Assembly: GCF_020360975.1 (NCBI RefSeq)
Contig: NW_025408684.1
Coordinates: 1,116,001-1,180,000, forward strand
Direction of reading: 5' to 3'
Length of the DNA stretch: 64,000 bases
Source: Hirsutella rhossiliensis
Lineage: Eukaryota; Ascomycota; Sordariomycetes; Hypocreales; Ophiocordycipitaceae
In this document: piece by piece, positions 1 through 12,480 of the stretch
Layout of the letters: every line of letters starts with the position of its first letter
Numbering within the stretch: the stretch's first letter is position 1
Made by a program: the position numbers and the translations under genes
Notes under the pieces: generated by a model
Told to the model about the DNA's origin: nothing
Seen by the model: only the letters and a program-made list of their open reading frames with translations
The model's database searches: none

Positions 1-3000
1 CTTAACTTTATATTTACTTCTAAGAAGGTAGTATCGAAATTCCTTAAAAGCTTAAATAATTACAAGGAATTCTTTATCGTAGATAGGGTAATTAAGTTCT
101 ACGCTATATAGCTTTTTCGAGTAAAATATAATTAATTATAGTCTTCCTTTATTATCTTTCTATCCGATTTATGCTCCTAGAGTAAAGTCTAATATATCGG
201 TTTTAAGTTCGATTTATTATTCTAGATCGAAGGTAGTTAAGACTAGTTCTTATATAATCGTAGTCTTAATATATTTAAAAGCTTTATTAGCTTTATCGTC
301 CTATATAAATTCTTTTTCCTTCTTTGTTAAGTTATATAGTAGTACTATAATCTTTCCGAAATCTTTAATAAATCGTTAGTAGTAATTTATAAATCCTAGG
401 AAACTTTATACGTCCTTAACGTTCTTTAGCGTTAGCTATTCTTTAACTAAGTTAATCTTATCTTATTATATTTATATCTCTCTTAGTAAGATCGTATATC
501 CGAGGAAGTCTACTTTCTATATATAGAACTTACTTTTCTTTAGTTTAACTAGTAACTTCGTATTCTAAAGTACGCGGAGTACCTTATAAACGTGTTCCTT
601 ATATTCTTCTAGGGTATCCGAGAAGATTAGGATATTATCTAGGTATACTACTATAAAGATATCTAAGTATTCGCGTAGGATATTATTAATTATCTATTAA
701 AAGGTAGCTAGTATATTTATAAGTCTAAATAGCATTACTAGATATTCGAATAGTCCGAATTTCGTTTTAAAGGCTATTATCTATTTATATCCCTTTTTTA
801 TACGTATTAAGTTATAAGCGCCTTTAAGGTTAAGGGCTATAAACTATTTTTTACTATATAGTCGATCTTATAGTTCCGATATAAGCGGTAATAGTATTCG
901 GTCCTTTATTATAATATCGTTTAAGCGTCTATAGTCAATAACTAGTTATAGCTTACTGTTTTTCTTTAGAATAAATATAACTAGGTAGCCTACTTCGGAT
1001 ATTAATATTTATATATATCCCTTTTATAGATTCTCGTTAAGGTAGTCGCGTAGCGTTTATAGTTACTTTTCGTTTAGGTTATAGATCTTATAGAACGTCG
1101 GCGTTATTCTATCCTTAAGATAAATTTCGTGGTCCTATTAACTATATTCGGGTAACCCTATCTCGAGTTCTTCTTTAAAGAGTTTATCGTATTTCTAGTA
1201 TTCCTAGGGGATATTCTTTATTCTATCTTATAGGCTTTATTCTTTCTTTTAAGAGCTAGTTTCTCTTAACTCGAGCTCTTTATTAATTTATTCGAGGTCT
1301 TTCCTTAGAGTAGCAATAACTCTTTAGATCTTTATATTATATCCTTTATTCTATTTATATCGGATACTAGGTTATATAGCCGTGTTAGTTAGTACGTAGG
1401 TCTTATTAATCGATTTTATTATATCCGCCGGTTTAGTTACTATCTTTATTCGTATCGCTAAAGCCCGTAATAATTTACTTAAACGGTTATCCCTTTTATC
1501 CTATTTAGTAGCTAAATCATCGTAAAATTTTACTTTCTCCTAAATCTACTAGTCCTAGAAACTTACGTCTTCGTTCTAATATAGCTAGCTAGTTTTCTAG
1601 TTAATTAGTAGGTTGCTCTCTTATAGCTATAGAAGCCCTAATATAAGGTCGTGTTCTTTAATATCTATAATATCGAAGTTAACTCGTTCGTCGTGGCCCT
1701 AGATATTAATATCGAGGTAATTAATCTCTATATTAATAATTCCGTTATTATAGTTAAAGGCCTCTCCTTCGATATTCGTAAGTTTATATAGATCTTTCTT
1801 ATATCTTTATATAAGTCGGTAACGATTAACGACTCTAGGTAAAACGTAATTACCTATCGCGCCGTAGTCTAAAAGTATACGTACGTAATATCCCGCGATT
1901 TAGATATCTAATACTATTTAGTCGCTATAGCTTGCCGTTGCTACGTATAGGGTCCTTAGATCTTATCGTATCGTACTAGTCTATAGCCCTTTTATAGATA
2001 GTATACCTCGTTTTTTACCTAGTCCTTATTTATTTTATTTAGGTATTCTTCTTCGATTTATTATTAATATCGTTTCTTTATATTTTCGTCGCGTAGTATT
2101 ATATCGGGGCTTAAGAGACTAATTTCTTATAGCTAATCGAAGATTTCTTATTTCTTAACGCTATATCGTTTATATTATACTACTTCGTAGTTAATTACGT
2201 GCTATACTTCGTAATTCTATTCGTTTTCGTACTAAAGGTTAAGTTTTCGTTCTACGTCTTTCTATTTTTCGCGTAGTATTTCTATATCGATTTTTCCTTA
2301 GTCGAATACGGCTTATAGCCTTTATACGTATTACTAATAATCTTTTAGTATACCGTTATATCGTTTATACTATACTCGTGCTTTTTTATATTTATAAACT
2401 CTATAGTTTAGGTATATATATTCGTTATAATCTTCTTTATTGCATTTAACTTATTACGTAAGTCTTTAAAAGATTAAGGGTTCGGATGCCTTAGAGCGAG
2501 TAGCGTTATGCTATTCCTCTATTTTAGTGTATTTATAGATTTTATATATCTCTAAAAGATATCTCGTTAATAAACCGTAATTATCGCGGTATTTAAGTAG
2601 TATACCGTAATCGGGTTCTAATAATATAACTTAGTCGTTTAGGTAGCGTTAATCGATTTTCTAGTAGTTTAGTTCTATGCTTAGGTAGGGTTTCGAAAGT
2701 ACTTATCCTTCGAACCTAACTAGGAAGGCATCGTATCGTGCTTTTATCTAGAAGTATATTATATAATCTAGGTAGACGTATAATATCTATAAAATATACT
2801 TATAGTGCTTATAAGTAAGTAGTATTTATAGATCGTCTTTAAATTCTCCTCGTAGTTACTATTCTCGTTATAGAGCTATAAAGGTATCGACTACGGCAAT
2901 AGCTATAGTATAGTCTCCTCTATATAGTGCTAGTTAATATCGAATTAGTATAGCTTATTAGTTTTCCGTAAGAATTTAAGGTATTTATTAGGTTCTAATT

Positions 3001-4536
3001 TTAAGTATTTCTTTAAATTCTTTAAAGTATAGAGCGTGTTCTCTAATCGTAGCATTCTCCCTTAGTAGCGAGGGTAGTAGTACGAGTTCGTTCTTGTCTT
3101 CCGTTTCTCTAGGTATTCCTTATTCTTTAGAGCTTATATCGTCGATACTTCGTTATTCCTCTTTAGGTTACTATCCGAGTTTCGTAAGTATAAGGGCTAC
3201 GTCCGTATCTTCTTTATTATATTACTTATAGACTACCCGTCGTTATTATCGATTTTTATTTTATATATCCTCCTAGAATCGTTTGCCGTTCTTCCTAATC
3301 TAGTCTTAAGAGACTCCTTTAGGATAAGGGTATTCTAGTTCTATAAATTTAACTTATTTTTATATTTTAGGATCTCTTTATTATATTATTATAAGGGTTT
3401 TCTTTAGTTACTTTAGGAACTATCTAGTACCGTTTTTATCGCTTAAGTATACCGTATATTCGTCGTCGTAGTATATAGTCTAACTAAGGAGTTTATACTT
3501 TAGTTCCTATCTATTAGTAGCGTTTAGGTATTTCTTACCTTCTAGGGCTAGTACTTAGTAGGTTTTCTTCTCCTTACGAGGTTATCTATATTCTTTAAAG
3601 TAATATCTAAGTTTCCTATAGTTAAAATACTTTCCTTTGCTTTTCTATATTACGTCTAGGTCTATCCTACCTAGGTTAGTTATATAGGCGTAGGTAATAG
3701 GAGTTTCGCGCTTCTTTTTATAGTTAGCGCGTTGGTTAAAGTTATTCCTATAAGAAGGGTTCTAGTTTCCTCTTCCTTATTTCTTTTCTTAGCGTCGCGC
3801 GTACTATCTATCGTCGATTCGTACTACTATAGTAATATAGTCCGAGAGGTTATTAGGTCGATTTTCCTTATAGAGCTCGTCCTTAACTTCTTCTTTAAGC
3901 CTATCGTAGAATCGTAATATAAGAGGTTCGTCGTCTTAATTAAGCTTTAAGGTAACTTAACGGAACTTTATAGTATAATCCGATACTAAGATCTTTTATC
4001 GGAGTTCTTAAAGTTTCTATTCGGCTTCTTATTCCTCGTCGGTTGTTCTAAATACCTTCGTAATAGCTTCTTCGAATCCTTAGAAACTAGCAAAGACTTC
4101 GTCTATCTCGTTATCTCGTCGCGCTAGTTAGTTATCGAGAAAATCCCTTATAATAGGTCTAAACTAGGCGAGTACTATTCTAGATAAATAATTTCCTATG
4201 TAGAGTACCTTTTCGACTAGGTCCGAGAGTTTAGTAGGGTAAAACCAGTAGTAGGCCTTAAGTTAGGTAAGAAAGTCTTAAAGCGTGCTATAAGTACCGT
4301 CGAATAGTCCTAGCTATTTTAGTTTAACTACTTCTCTAAGGTCCCTAACTTATCCGTTGCCTCCTCCGTTCCTAAGTAACTATACCTTATATCGAAGGGT
4401 AATAATCTCGCGCATTATATCCTAAGGCGATATAGTAGCTCTAGAGTTAGTTAATCTAGTTTACTATATAGGCATATTAATAGTTACGATATTGCTTAGA
4501 GTAACGCGGTATTATACTAAATAAGAGCTTTTAACG
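1..4536 (-). mobile_element. Gypsy-type LTR retrotransposon G1, internal region (gag and part of pol), RIP-destroyed
   Basis: Internal part of an LTR retrotransposon read on the minus strand, starting beside its 5' LTR (4537-5006) and running off the left window edge within RNase H. The same sequence occurs on the plus strand at 51641-53436 plus 60925-64000, and a 3' portion on the minus strand at about 24740-26822, so it is a multi-copy family. On the minus strand near 3610-3660 a Gag zinc-knuckle relic can be read in which cysteines are tyrosines, as expected when TGT/TGC become TAT/TAC. Nearly all CpA and TpG are gone (I count four in the first 600 bases), so no frame is open. The 61-codon open frame at 3732-3917 is a by-product, not a gene. 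Confidence 0.85.
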
Positions 4537-5006
4537 TATAACGACCGGTGTTATTCCTAAGGGATAAACCTATCGAGGGGTTTATATTAGCAGATATAAT
4601 AGGGCGTGGTCTAAGCAATAATAAGTATATTACGTTAGTAATAAATCGGAGGTCGTAGACTATAGACTATAACTAGGTAATTAGAATTAGAGATAGAATC
4701 GTAATAAAGATCTATATTAAAAGCTAGAAAGCTATCTATCTAAAGGAGTAAAAGTAGGTAGCTATATATACCTATAGAGACTATCCTTAGATCACGGTCC
4801 TAGCCGTGATCCCCTTCGTGGCTTACTATAGCTTACTTATAAGCTATGCTCCTAAGTAGTAATCTATCTATATAAGGCTTACTTAGCTTATATACGCTCT
4901 AAATAAGCTAAGCCTAAGTAACTTCTCGTCCTAACTATTATTCCGAGCCGCCTTATTACGTAAACGTAGCCGGCTCTCCTACGGCCCGCTAACCGTAGTC
5001 GTAATA
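4537..5006 (-). repeat. 5' LTR of the left G1 element, RIP-mutated (470 bp)
   Basis: On the plus strand it begins TATAACGACC and ends AGTCGTAATA. These are the TG...CA-type ends of the intact solo LTR at 53728-54227 after TG to TA and CA to TA changes. It aligns along its length with that solo LTR and with the inverted copy at 51191-51640. The G1 internal sequence adjoins at 4536. The 5 bases after the outer end (CTATA) may be a target duplication, but the partner lies outside the window. Confidence 0.85.
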
Positions 5007-8000
5007 CTATAGCGCGACGTAGTAGTTAACTAGTCGAGGCCTCTTCGTTATATATAGTAAGTATCTACTTAGGAGATAAAGAATAAGAAGATATATCCTT
5101 AGAATAGACCCTTACTATAGACGGCGTTATAACTATATTAAAGATATCGCTACCTATAGGCGTAAGATAACCGTCTTATAAGGAAAAGCTTATAGCCCTA
5201 TAAGCGCGCGTTAAAAAGCTAGAAGAGACGAAACGCCTATAAGATCGCGTTATATAATTAAAGGAGGAAATTACTAAACGCGCTAGTACTATCGCTATCT
5301 ATTTAAGGAAGCGTTAATAGTCCTACTCCCTTAAATCGGACGGTAGTCGCGGTAGCGAGGTTAAGATTAAAAACATCGCTTAATTATCTTAACCTATTAA
5401 TATACGGAAACGTCTAGACTAGACTTACGATTTAAAGGACGCCTTTAAGGCAGCGCCTAGACGCTTTTATCGCGACGAAATAAAGATCCTCTATATAGTA
5501 GATTATATATATAGCGACTATAAAGCGAGATAGCGCCGATACCTTAAAGAATAAACGCCGATTAACTAAACTAAATATAGTATAGATTAAGTATACTTTA
5601 AGGAATAGATACTTATCTTAATTAAGGATACTACGAATAAGGAGATACTATTAGCGATATAATTAAAGGAAGCTCGCTAACGAGAAGGCTAGTCCCCCTT
5701 AGAGTTTAGCTTATACCTTAACTCCTTAGAGAGGTATTTTAAACGCTTATCGGAAAAGGCATATACTCTTACGTTTTTCGCTAAGCTAGAGCTATAACTT
5801 CGAGACTAAATTAACCTTTATTTAATACCTATTTATACCTATTAATAGGAAGAGCTTATATAAGTTACTTAACGATATTAAGATACTACTACTAATAAAA
5901 GGCAACGTACTAATACTACTTCTACCTTTAAAGGAACTAGGAATAGAAGTAATACTATACCTTAAGGCGGTATATATAAGGGAAGGAATTAAAGAGGCCG
6001 ATAAGCTAGGCTAAATCGTTAAGGAAATACTACTAATTCGACTAATAACTAGTAAGCTAGCGATATACCTACTAGGGGCTAAACTAAGGGACGTTATCGA
6101 GGAAGAGGATCTTTTACTTAATTAGGAATTATATATTTCTAATATAATAAGCTAGGATACCTATCTATAGAATATATTAATTCTCTAAAGGTAGAAACCC
6201 TAGTAAAGACTTTTAAACTTAATACTATAAAATAAGGAAAAGGTAAGATATTAGAGTAAATACCTCTCCCTTAGTAAACTTAATACTTATAGGATAGTTA
6301 CTTAAAACTCCTATAACGATATTAAGGTAAAACCCTATTAAAGTCCTTATATACTTAAATACTTATAGTACTATTAACCTTATAAATATATACTTTACCT
6401 AATAGTAAGGATTACTATAAGTAGCGCTATTATACCCTAAGTTATTAAGGCTTAATAATAGTAAGGTAAAAGAGTATAGAGTATAGTTAGTACCGCTCTA
6501 AATAATAGATATAAGGGGCACTAAAAAGATAATTACTTATTTCTATATTAGTACCGATAAGTTAACGCTAAACGATCGGGTACTAATCCTTTTATTAGTT
6601 ACTACCTTAAAGGATAAACGTATTTATATTATCTTATAAAAATAATAGTAGTAGTTTAAGTATTAACTAAGTAGTAAAACCTTATAGAACCCTTATAGAT
6701 TCCTTTAAGAATATAGGAATAAAGTAAGGGTATATATAATAGCGCTTAATCCTAAGCTAATCTTACTACTAGATAAAAACGAAGATAAAGGGATTTTATA
6801 AGAAGAATAGGCCGAAATCCTACTAACTCTCTACCGGTTTAAAGATACCTTCTTAGCTAATAAATCCGATTTATTACTAGCTAGAAAGGGAACGGATTAC
6901 TTAATTAATTTAATCCCTAATATAGAACCTCCTTATAGACCGATTTACCCTCTATCGTAAAAAGAACTCTAAGTATTACGCGACTAGATCTAAGACGCAA
7001 TAAAAAGAAAAATAATCTAGGAGTTAAAGAGCCTAGCTAGGGCGCCTATTCTTTTCGTTCTAAAAAAGGATAGCACCTTATAGCTATATATAGACTACTA
7101 AGGACTTAACTAGGTTATATAAAAGAATCGGTACCCTTTACCCCTTATTTTAGAGATTATTAACTACTATTAAGGAGCTAAGTATTTTTCTAAGATTAAT
7201 ATATAGAATATATATTAATGTATTTAAATTTAAGAAGGAGATAAATAAAAGACCGCTTTCTAAACGCGTTATAGATATTTTAAATACCTAGTAATACCCT
7301 TTAAACTTACTAATATACTAGCTATATTTTAGAGCTATATCTATTAAGCGCTTAAAGGGCTTATAGATATAATCTATATAGTCTACCTCGACGATATCCT
7401 TATATACTTTAAAATAAGAGAAGAATATACTAAATACTTAGGATAAGTAATAGAAAGGCTAAGGGCTATAGAGCTCTATATAAAACTATTAAAGTATATC
7501 TTTTATTAATAGTTAGTTAAGTTCCTTAGGTTTATATTATCTATTAATAGGGTATCGATAGACCCTTAATAAGTAGAGGCAATAGCCTAATAGCTTAAAC
7601 CTATAACCTACTATAATATTTAGGTTTTCCTTAGGTTTTATAATTTTTACTAATAATTTATATATAGGTACTTAGGAGTTATAGCGCCCCTAACTATATT
7701 ACTAAAAGGGAGTAAGAATAAAAAGAAGCTAGGGAATATAGAGCTAAACCTTACCGAAAGGGTAGCGTTTTAGGCTCTTAAAGATACTTTTTAAGGAGCC
7801 CTACTCCTTTAATATTACGATCTAGAAAGATATATTTATATCGAAATAGATATATCGTAATTCGCAATAGTAAGGATTATTTCTTAACCTAATAATAAAG
7901 GGCGTTACTATCCGATCGTATTTTAGTTAAGGAAGTTTACTAGAGCTAAACTTAATTATAGTGTTTTAGACTAAGAACTCTTTACTATCGTTAAGTTATT

Positions 8001-11000
8001 TAAATACTAGCGATATTATATCGAAGGGGCAGCGTATAAAGTAAAGGTATTATCGGACTATTATAACCTTTAAATATTTATATACTAAACCTCCCTAAAT
8101 AGGAGGTAAGTAAGATAGTATATATATTTAGTACTATTTAACTTTATAATTAAGTATTATATAGGTAAATCTAACCTAGTAAACGCGCTATTAAGAATGC
8201 CTAGATATAAGGGTAAGAGGCCCCTATCTATAAAACTATTACTAGAGCTATAAGTAAAGCTAGCTACTATTAACACCGTATTTATATAGAGAAATAATAA
8301 GGCGTTTTTATAGGTAAAGAGATACTTAACCTTAAGTTAATATAAGCGTAGTAAAGTGCCTTTATATAAGGAAAATATATAAGCTTATCTATAGTAAAAC
8401 TATAATAATTTAGGCGTAAGACCTAAATAATTAGCTAATTAAGCTAAAGAAAGAGCTAGTTATAAATAGTTACTCTTAAGGAAGACTGCTAAAGAAGCGG
8501 CCTACTATATAAAGGTTTATATAGTAGAAGTTCTAGAACTATTACTAGAGTTACTAAAACGTACTTAGTCGGTTAATATAGCGATTAGTAAGCTAAAGAA
8601 GACCGAAGACTTCTTAAAAGGGAAGGGTTTTTAGTTAATACGCTTAGATAGACTACTACTATAAAAGGGTCGTATTATAGTACCTCTAAAGGTAGCCTTA
8701 TAGTAAGAGCTAATATAGCTCTTTTATAACGATCTATTAGTAAGATACTTTAGCTCTTAACGTATTAGCAAACTACTAGTAAGGAACTTCTACTAAGATA
8801 AAATAATAAAAGATATAAATAAATACGTTTAGTTATACCTAGTATATTAAGGTATAGTATCTAGGAGGTATCGCCCTTATAGTATTATATAATCGTTACT
8901 ATATCCTATACGACTATAGGAAGAATTATTAATAGACTTTACTATAGGTCTACCTAAAGTATAGTATAATAAATAAGACGTTAATATAATCTTAGTAATT
9001 ATAGACCGATATACTAAGTATTACCTCTTCTTTCTTATCTCTAAGATAATATTAGCCTTAAAGCTAGTAGAATTATTCTATTATTAAGTTAAATTAGTAT
9101 ATAGACCTCCGAAAGGTATTATCTTAGATAGAAGGTCCTTATTTATAAGTAAGTTCTAGTTAGATCTCTATTTTATCTTATAAGTAAAATATAGGCTATC
9201 GATAGTATTTTACCTATAAACTAATAGGTAAATAGAACGAATAAACTAAGCTATATAGTACTACTTAAGATACTTTACTAACTTAGAATAAACTAACTAA
9301 GCGTTACTCTTACGTATTACTTAATTTATATATAATAATATAAAGAACGCGATAACTAGGTTATTACTTAATAAAGCGTTAATAGGTTATTAACTAAACT
9401 TCTATATTAATACTAAGGACGATATTATTTAAAGGGGGGTACCTAAAGTAAAAGTAAGAGTTACTAGGCTATAAGAGCTACGAAAGAGGCTTAAGGAATA
9501 CTAAGAAAAGGCTATTAAATTATAAGCGAAATACTACGATTTAAGGCACTAACCGCTTATACTAAAAGTAAGAGACCTTATAGTATTATCGATAAAGAAC
9601 TTACGCCTTAAGGACGAAAAAAGAAAACTCTTACCTAAGTATATTAGACCGTTTTAGGTCCTATAAGCTATTAGAAAGTAAGTATATCGTCTTATACTCC
9701 CTAAGAAGTACTTACGCCTCTATAACGTTTTCTATATTAGTCTCTTAGAGCTATAAAAGGAGCGTAAAGGCACCTATAAAGATAGTAAAACCCTATTAAT
9801 ACTAGACTTAAAGGATAACGAAGGTAAATAAGAAGTCTAAGAGATTAAAGACTAAAAGAGATCTAAGGGCGATACCTTTTTCTTTATTAAATAAAAAGGA
9901 TAGCTAGCTAAGTATAACTAATAGGTTAAGGCTAAAGATATAGTAAATAGCTAAGACCTTATTAAAGAATATACTACTTACTTAACTAGGAAAAAGAAGC
10001 GTAAGACTAAGTAAGGTAGGGAAACCTATTAGTATAGGGAGACGCTACTAAATTAGTAACGAATCCCTACTAAATCGCTACTAACTCGTTAACGTATTAG
10101 TATGCCTAAACGTCCTATACCTATATATAAAATAGTAAAATAAGAGAATAAGAAAACCTATCTATACTACCTATTAAATATTATTAAGGAAAATAAAACT
10201 AAACTATAACTCTACTAAGGCCCTAATAATAAAAGAGAGAAGGATAGTTATAGCTAAATAAAAGAAAGATAAGACCTATCTATTACTTTTAACTACCCCT
10301 CTTCTTTACTAGCGTAGCGGGAACTAACTAAGGCACCCCCTCCGCTATACTAAATACCTCCGGAAATACTAAAACTACCCTATCCTCCGCTCCTTCCTTA
10401 TCCTTTACGTTAAGACCTATCTCTATTAATATAGTACTTACCTTAGCCTTAGTAAATAGTAAGGCGTATTACTACGAAGTATAGCCTATATCGCCGTCGA
10501 TAAGGCGGAGTTTTAACTAGGATTCTTAGGACTAGTACTCTAAGCTTATATAAGCGATATCGAATAAGGGCGTAGGGTTAAAGCGAATAATAAGCTCGCG
10601 GCGCTTATTAATTAGCGTATAGTAGTTAGTACGCTTAACTTAGTATATTATTAAGCGGTCGCTAATAAAAGGGTCGGATAAAACTTATAATAATAGACTT
10701 CTATATACTTATAGTCCTAAAGGACTTATAATAAGCCGTCTTAGCGGCGTCGAAAGCCTTAGCTAAATACTATACCGTAATAGCGAGATAGTACTAATTA
10801 GCCTCCTTAAAAACGAGTATACCCGCGTTTAAGCTATCGTCCTTAGTATCCTCGTTATTAGTCTTTAGCTTATTAAGCTCGCGTAGGTACTTAACGATAG
10901 CGACTATATTAGCCCGGTTACTAGATATAAGAGTAGCGGCCTTAAGAAAGATTAGCTTATTAATCGTAATATTTAAAGTTAAGGGGAAACTTACTTAGTT

Positions 11001-12480
11001 ATAGGTCGCGGTACGTTTATAGTATTACTTATAGCGCGTCGAGGAAACCCCCGAGAAAATATAGCTAATTAAGAGCACCTTAATAAGCTTAGGCTCGGTC
11101 GTACTATACTCCTTAATAACTATCCTAAAATAATATATATACTAAAGCTTATAAGGGATAACCCTATAGGCCTTAACCGGGCGGGCTTTAGCCTTAGATT
11201 AAGTACGCTTCTTTATAGGAGCGCGACCGCCTTATACCGCTACTTAGGTGCCCTTATCTTTAGCGCCGCTATTCTTAGGTTCGTTAGTAGAAGGAGTCGG
11301 ATCGCGGCCGTCTCCGTTATTACTATTATCGTTATCTTAGCCCTTATTTAGCTAAGTATTAAGATAGTCTTAGCCCTCGTTTAGCTAGGCCTTATCGTTA
11401 ATATTAGCCTACTTATTTTAAGGAGCGGCCTAGGCGATAATCTCCTATTAGCTAGAGCCGCCCTATTAAGACGAAGTAGCTAGGTTATTAGTACTTACTT
11501 AGGAGCGCCTAAGCACGATCTCCTTACTAGTATTAGTATCGCTAATAAGGGTAATAAACTTATAAGTTTCTAGGCCTATAGAGGTAGGCTTATTAATAGT
11601 CGGAGTTAGGGTATTTAGCGGGGTAACGGGGGCATAACCCTCGCTAACGTTAAGTCCTAGACTAGAAGTCTCCTAGGACTAAGATTCCCTTATACCTTTC
11701 TTAGCTTTCTTCGTTAAAGGGGAACTAGCGTCGCTATAAGACTTTTAGGCTAATCGCTTACGCTTTAAGGGCAAACCCGCCGCTACCTACTCCTATATAT
11801 AGCATAGGAAATCGGCGTTATAGTTCTTTATTTTCTTTAGTATAAAAGGTATTATCGTTAATAAATCGTTAATAAAAAGTAATATAAAAAGGTATAAAGG
11901 ATTAATAAAAAAAAGTATAAAACTCTATAATAATCGTAAGTAGAAGAGTTAAAGAAGAAAAGAAAATAGAAGAAGTAAGAGATATATATATATACTCTTT
12001 ATATTATAGTTACGCGGCCGATATATAAGCAATACTATAACGGTTACTTAGCGGTAACTACTAGTATAATAACTATTAATATTATAGAGTATAGACTAAC
12101 GTATACTTATATAAGTATATACGCGCGATATATAACCGAAACTACCTTTCTTCTTAACCGAATATATATAGTATAGCGAAAGTAATATATATTAAAGATA
12201 TAGCTAAGACGTCTATATAGAAGGGGAGATAATTATAAGAGCGCTACTAAGAGGTATAGGCTAATAAAGCACTTAGGTATATAGTACTAATATATCGGTA
12301 AGGTATTAGTAGGGAATCGTGCCTACCCCGCTTATATATTATAGACTACTTACTACTCTAACTAAAGAGGAGAAATCCCTCTTCTCGTAAGCTTTAGTCT
12401 TACGATAAGGAGAATATAATATATATAGCGTAGTACCTCTAGCTATCTCTACTACCTAACTAATTATACTATAATATATA
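5007..12480 (+). mobile_element. Gypsy-type LTR retrotransposon G3, RIP-destroyed; 5' end cut by G1, right end uncertain
   Basis: Plus-strand pol relics are easy to read despite many TAA/TAG codons. Reverse transcriptase lies at about 7020-7560 (relics of the KNRYPLPLI, KTAF-TRY and PF-LTN blocks). Integrase lies at about 8930-9400 (relics of VIIDRYTKYY, a GPPKGI-like block and ERIN). The order protease, reverse transcriptase, RNase H, integrase is gypsy (Ty3) type. The sequence differs from G1 and G2. G1 ends at 5006 directly against it, so G1 probably inserted here and G3's 5' LTR lies left of the window. A long antisense reading frame follows integrase (10450-11825). I could not identify a 3' LTR; 12480 is a guess at the limit. 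Confidence 0.7.
10450..11825 (-). pseudogene. Antisense reading frame downstream of G3 pol, RIP-interrupted, function unknown
   Basis: Reading the minus strand from about 11825 gives one coherent frame of roughly 450 codons whose interruptions are almost all TAA or TAG, as expected of mutated CAA/CAG glutamine codons. The N-terminal third is hydrophilic and basic (a KRKRLA run, then SPLTKKAKKG). It is followed by a Q/N/S-rich stretch rich in stops at presumed Gln positions, then a compact helical-looking part containing YLRELNKLKTNNEDTKDDS and AKAFDAAKTAYYK. I recognise no domain. It lies between the end of G3 pol and the presumed 3' LTR. It could instead be the gag of a separate reversed element. 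Below about 10750 a second frame is also fairly open, so the 3' end is uncertain. Confidence 0.5.

Noticed and set aside
3732..3917. 61-codon plus-strand frame in the left flank
   Set aside because: Lies in RIP-mutated G1 gag on the opposite strand; a chance frame.
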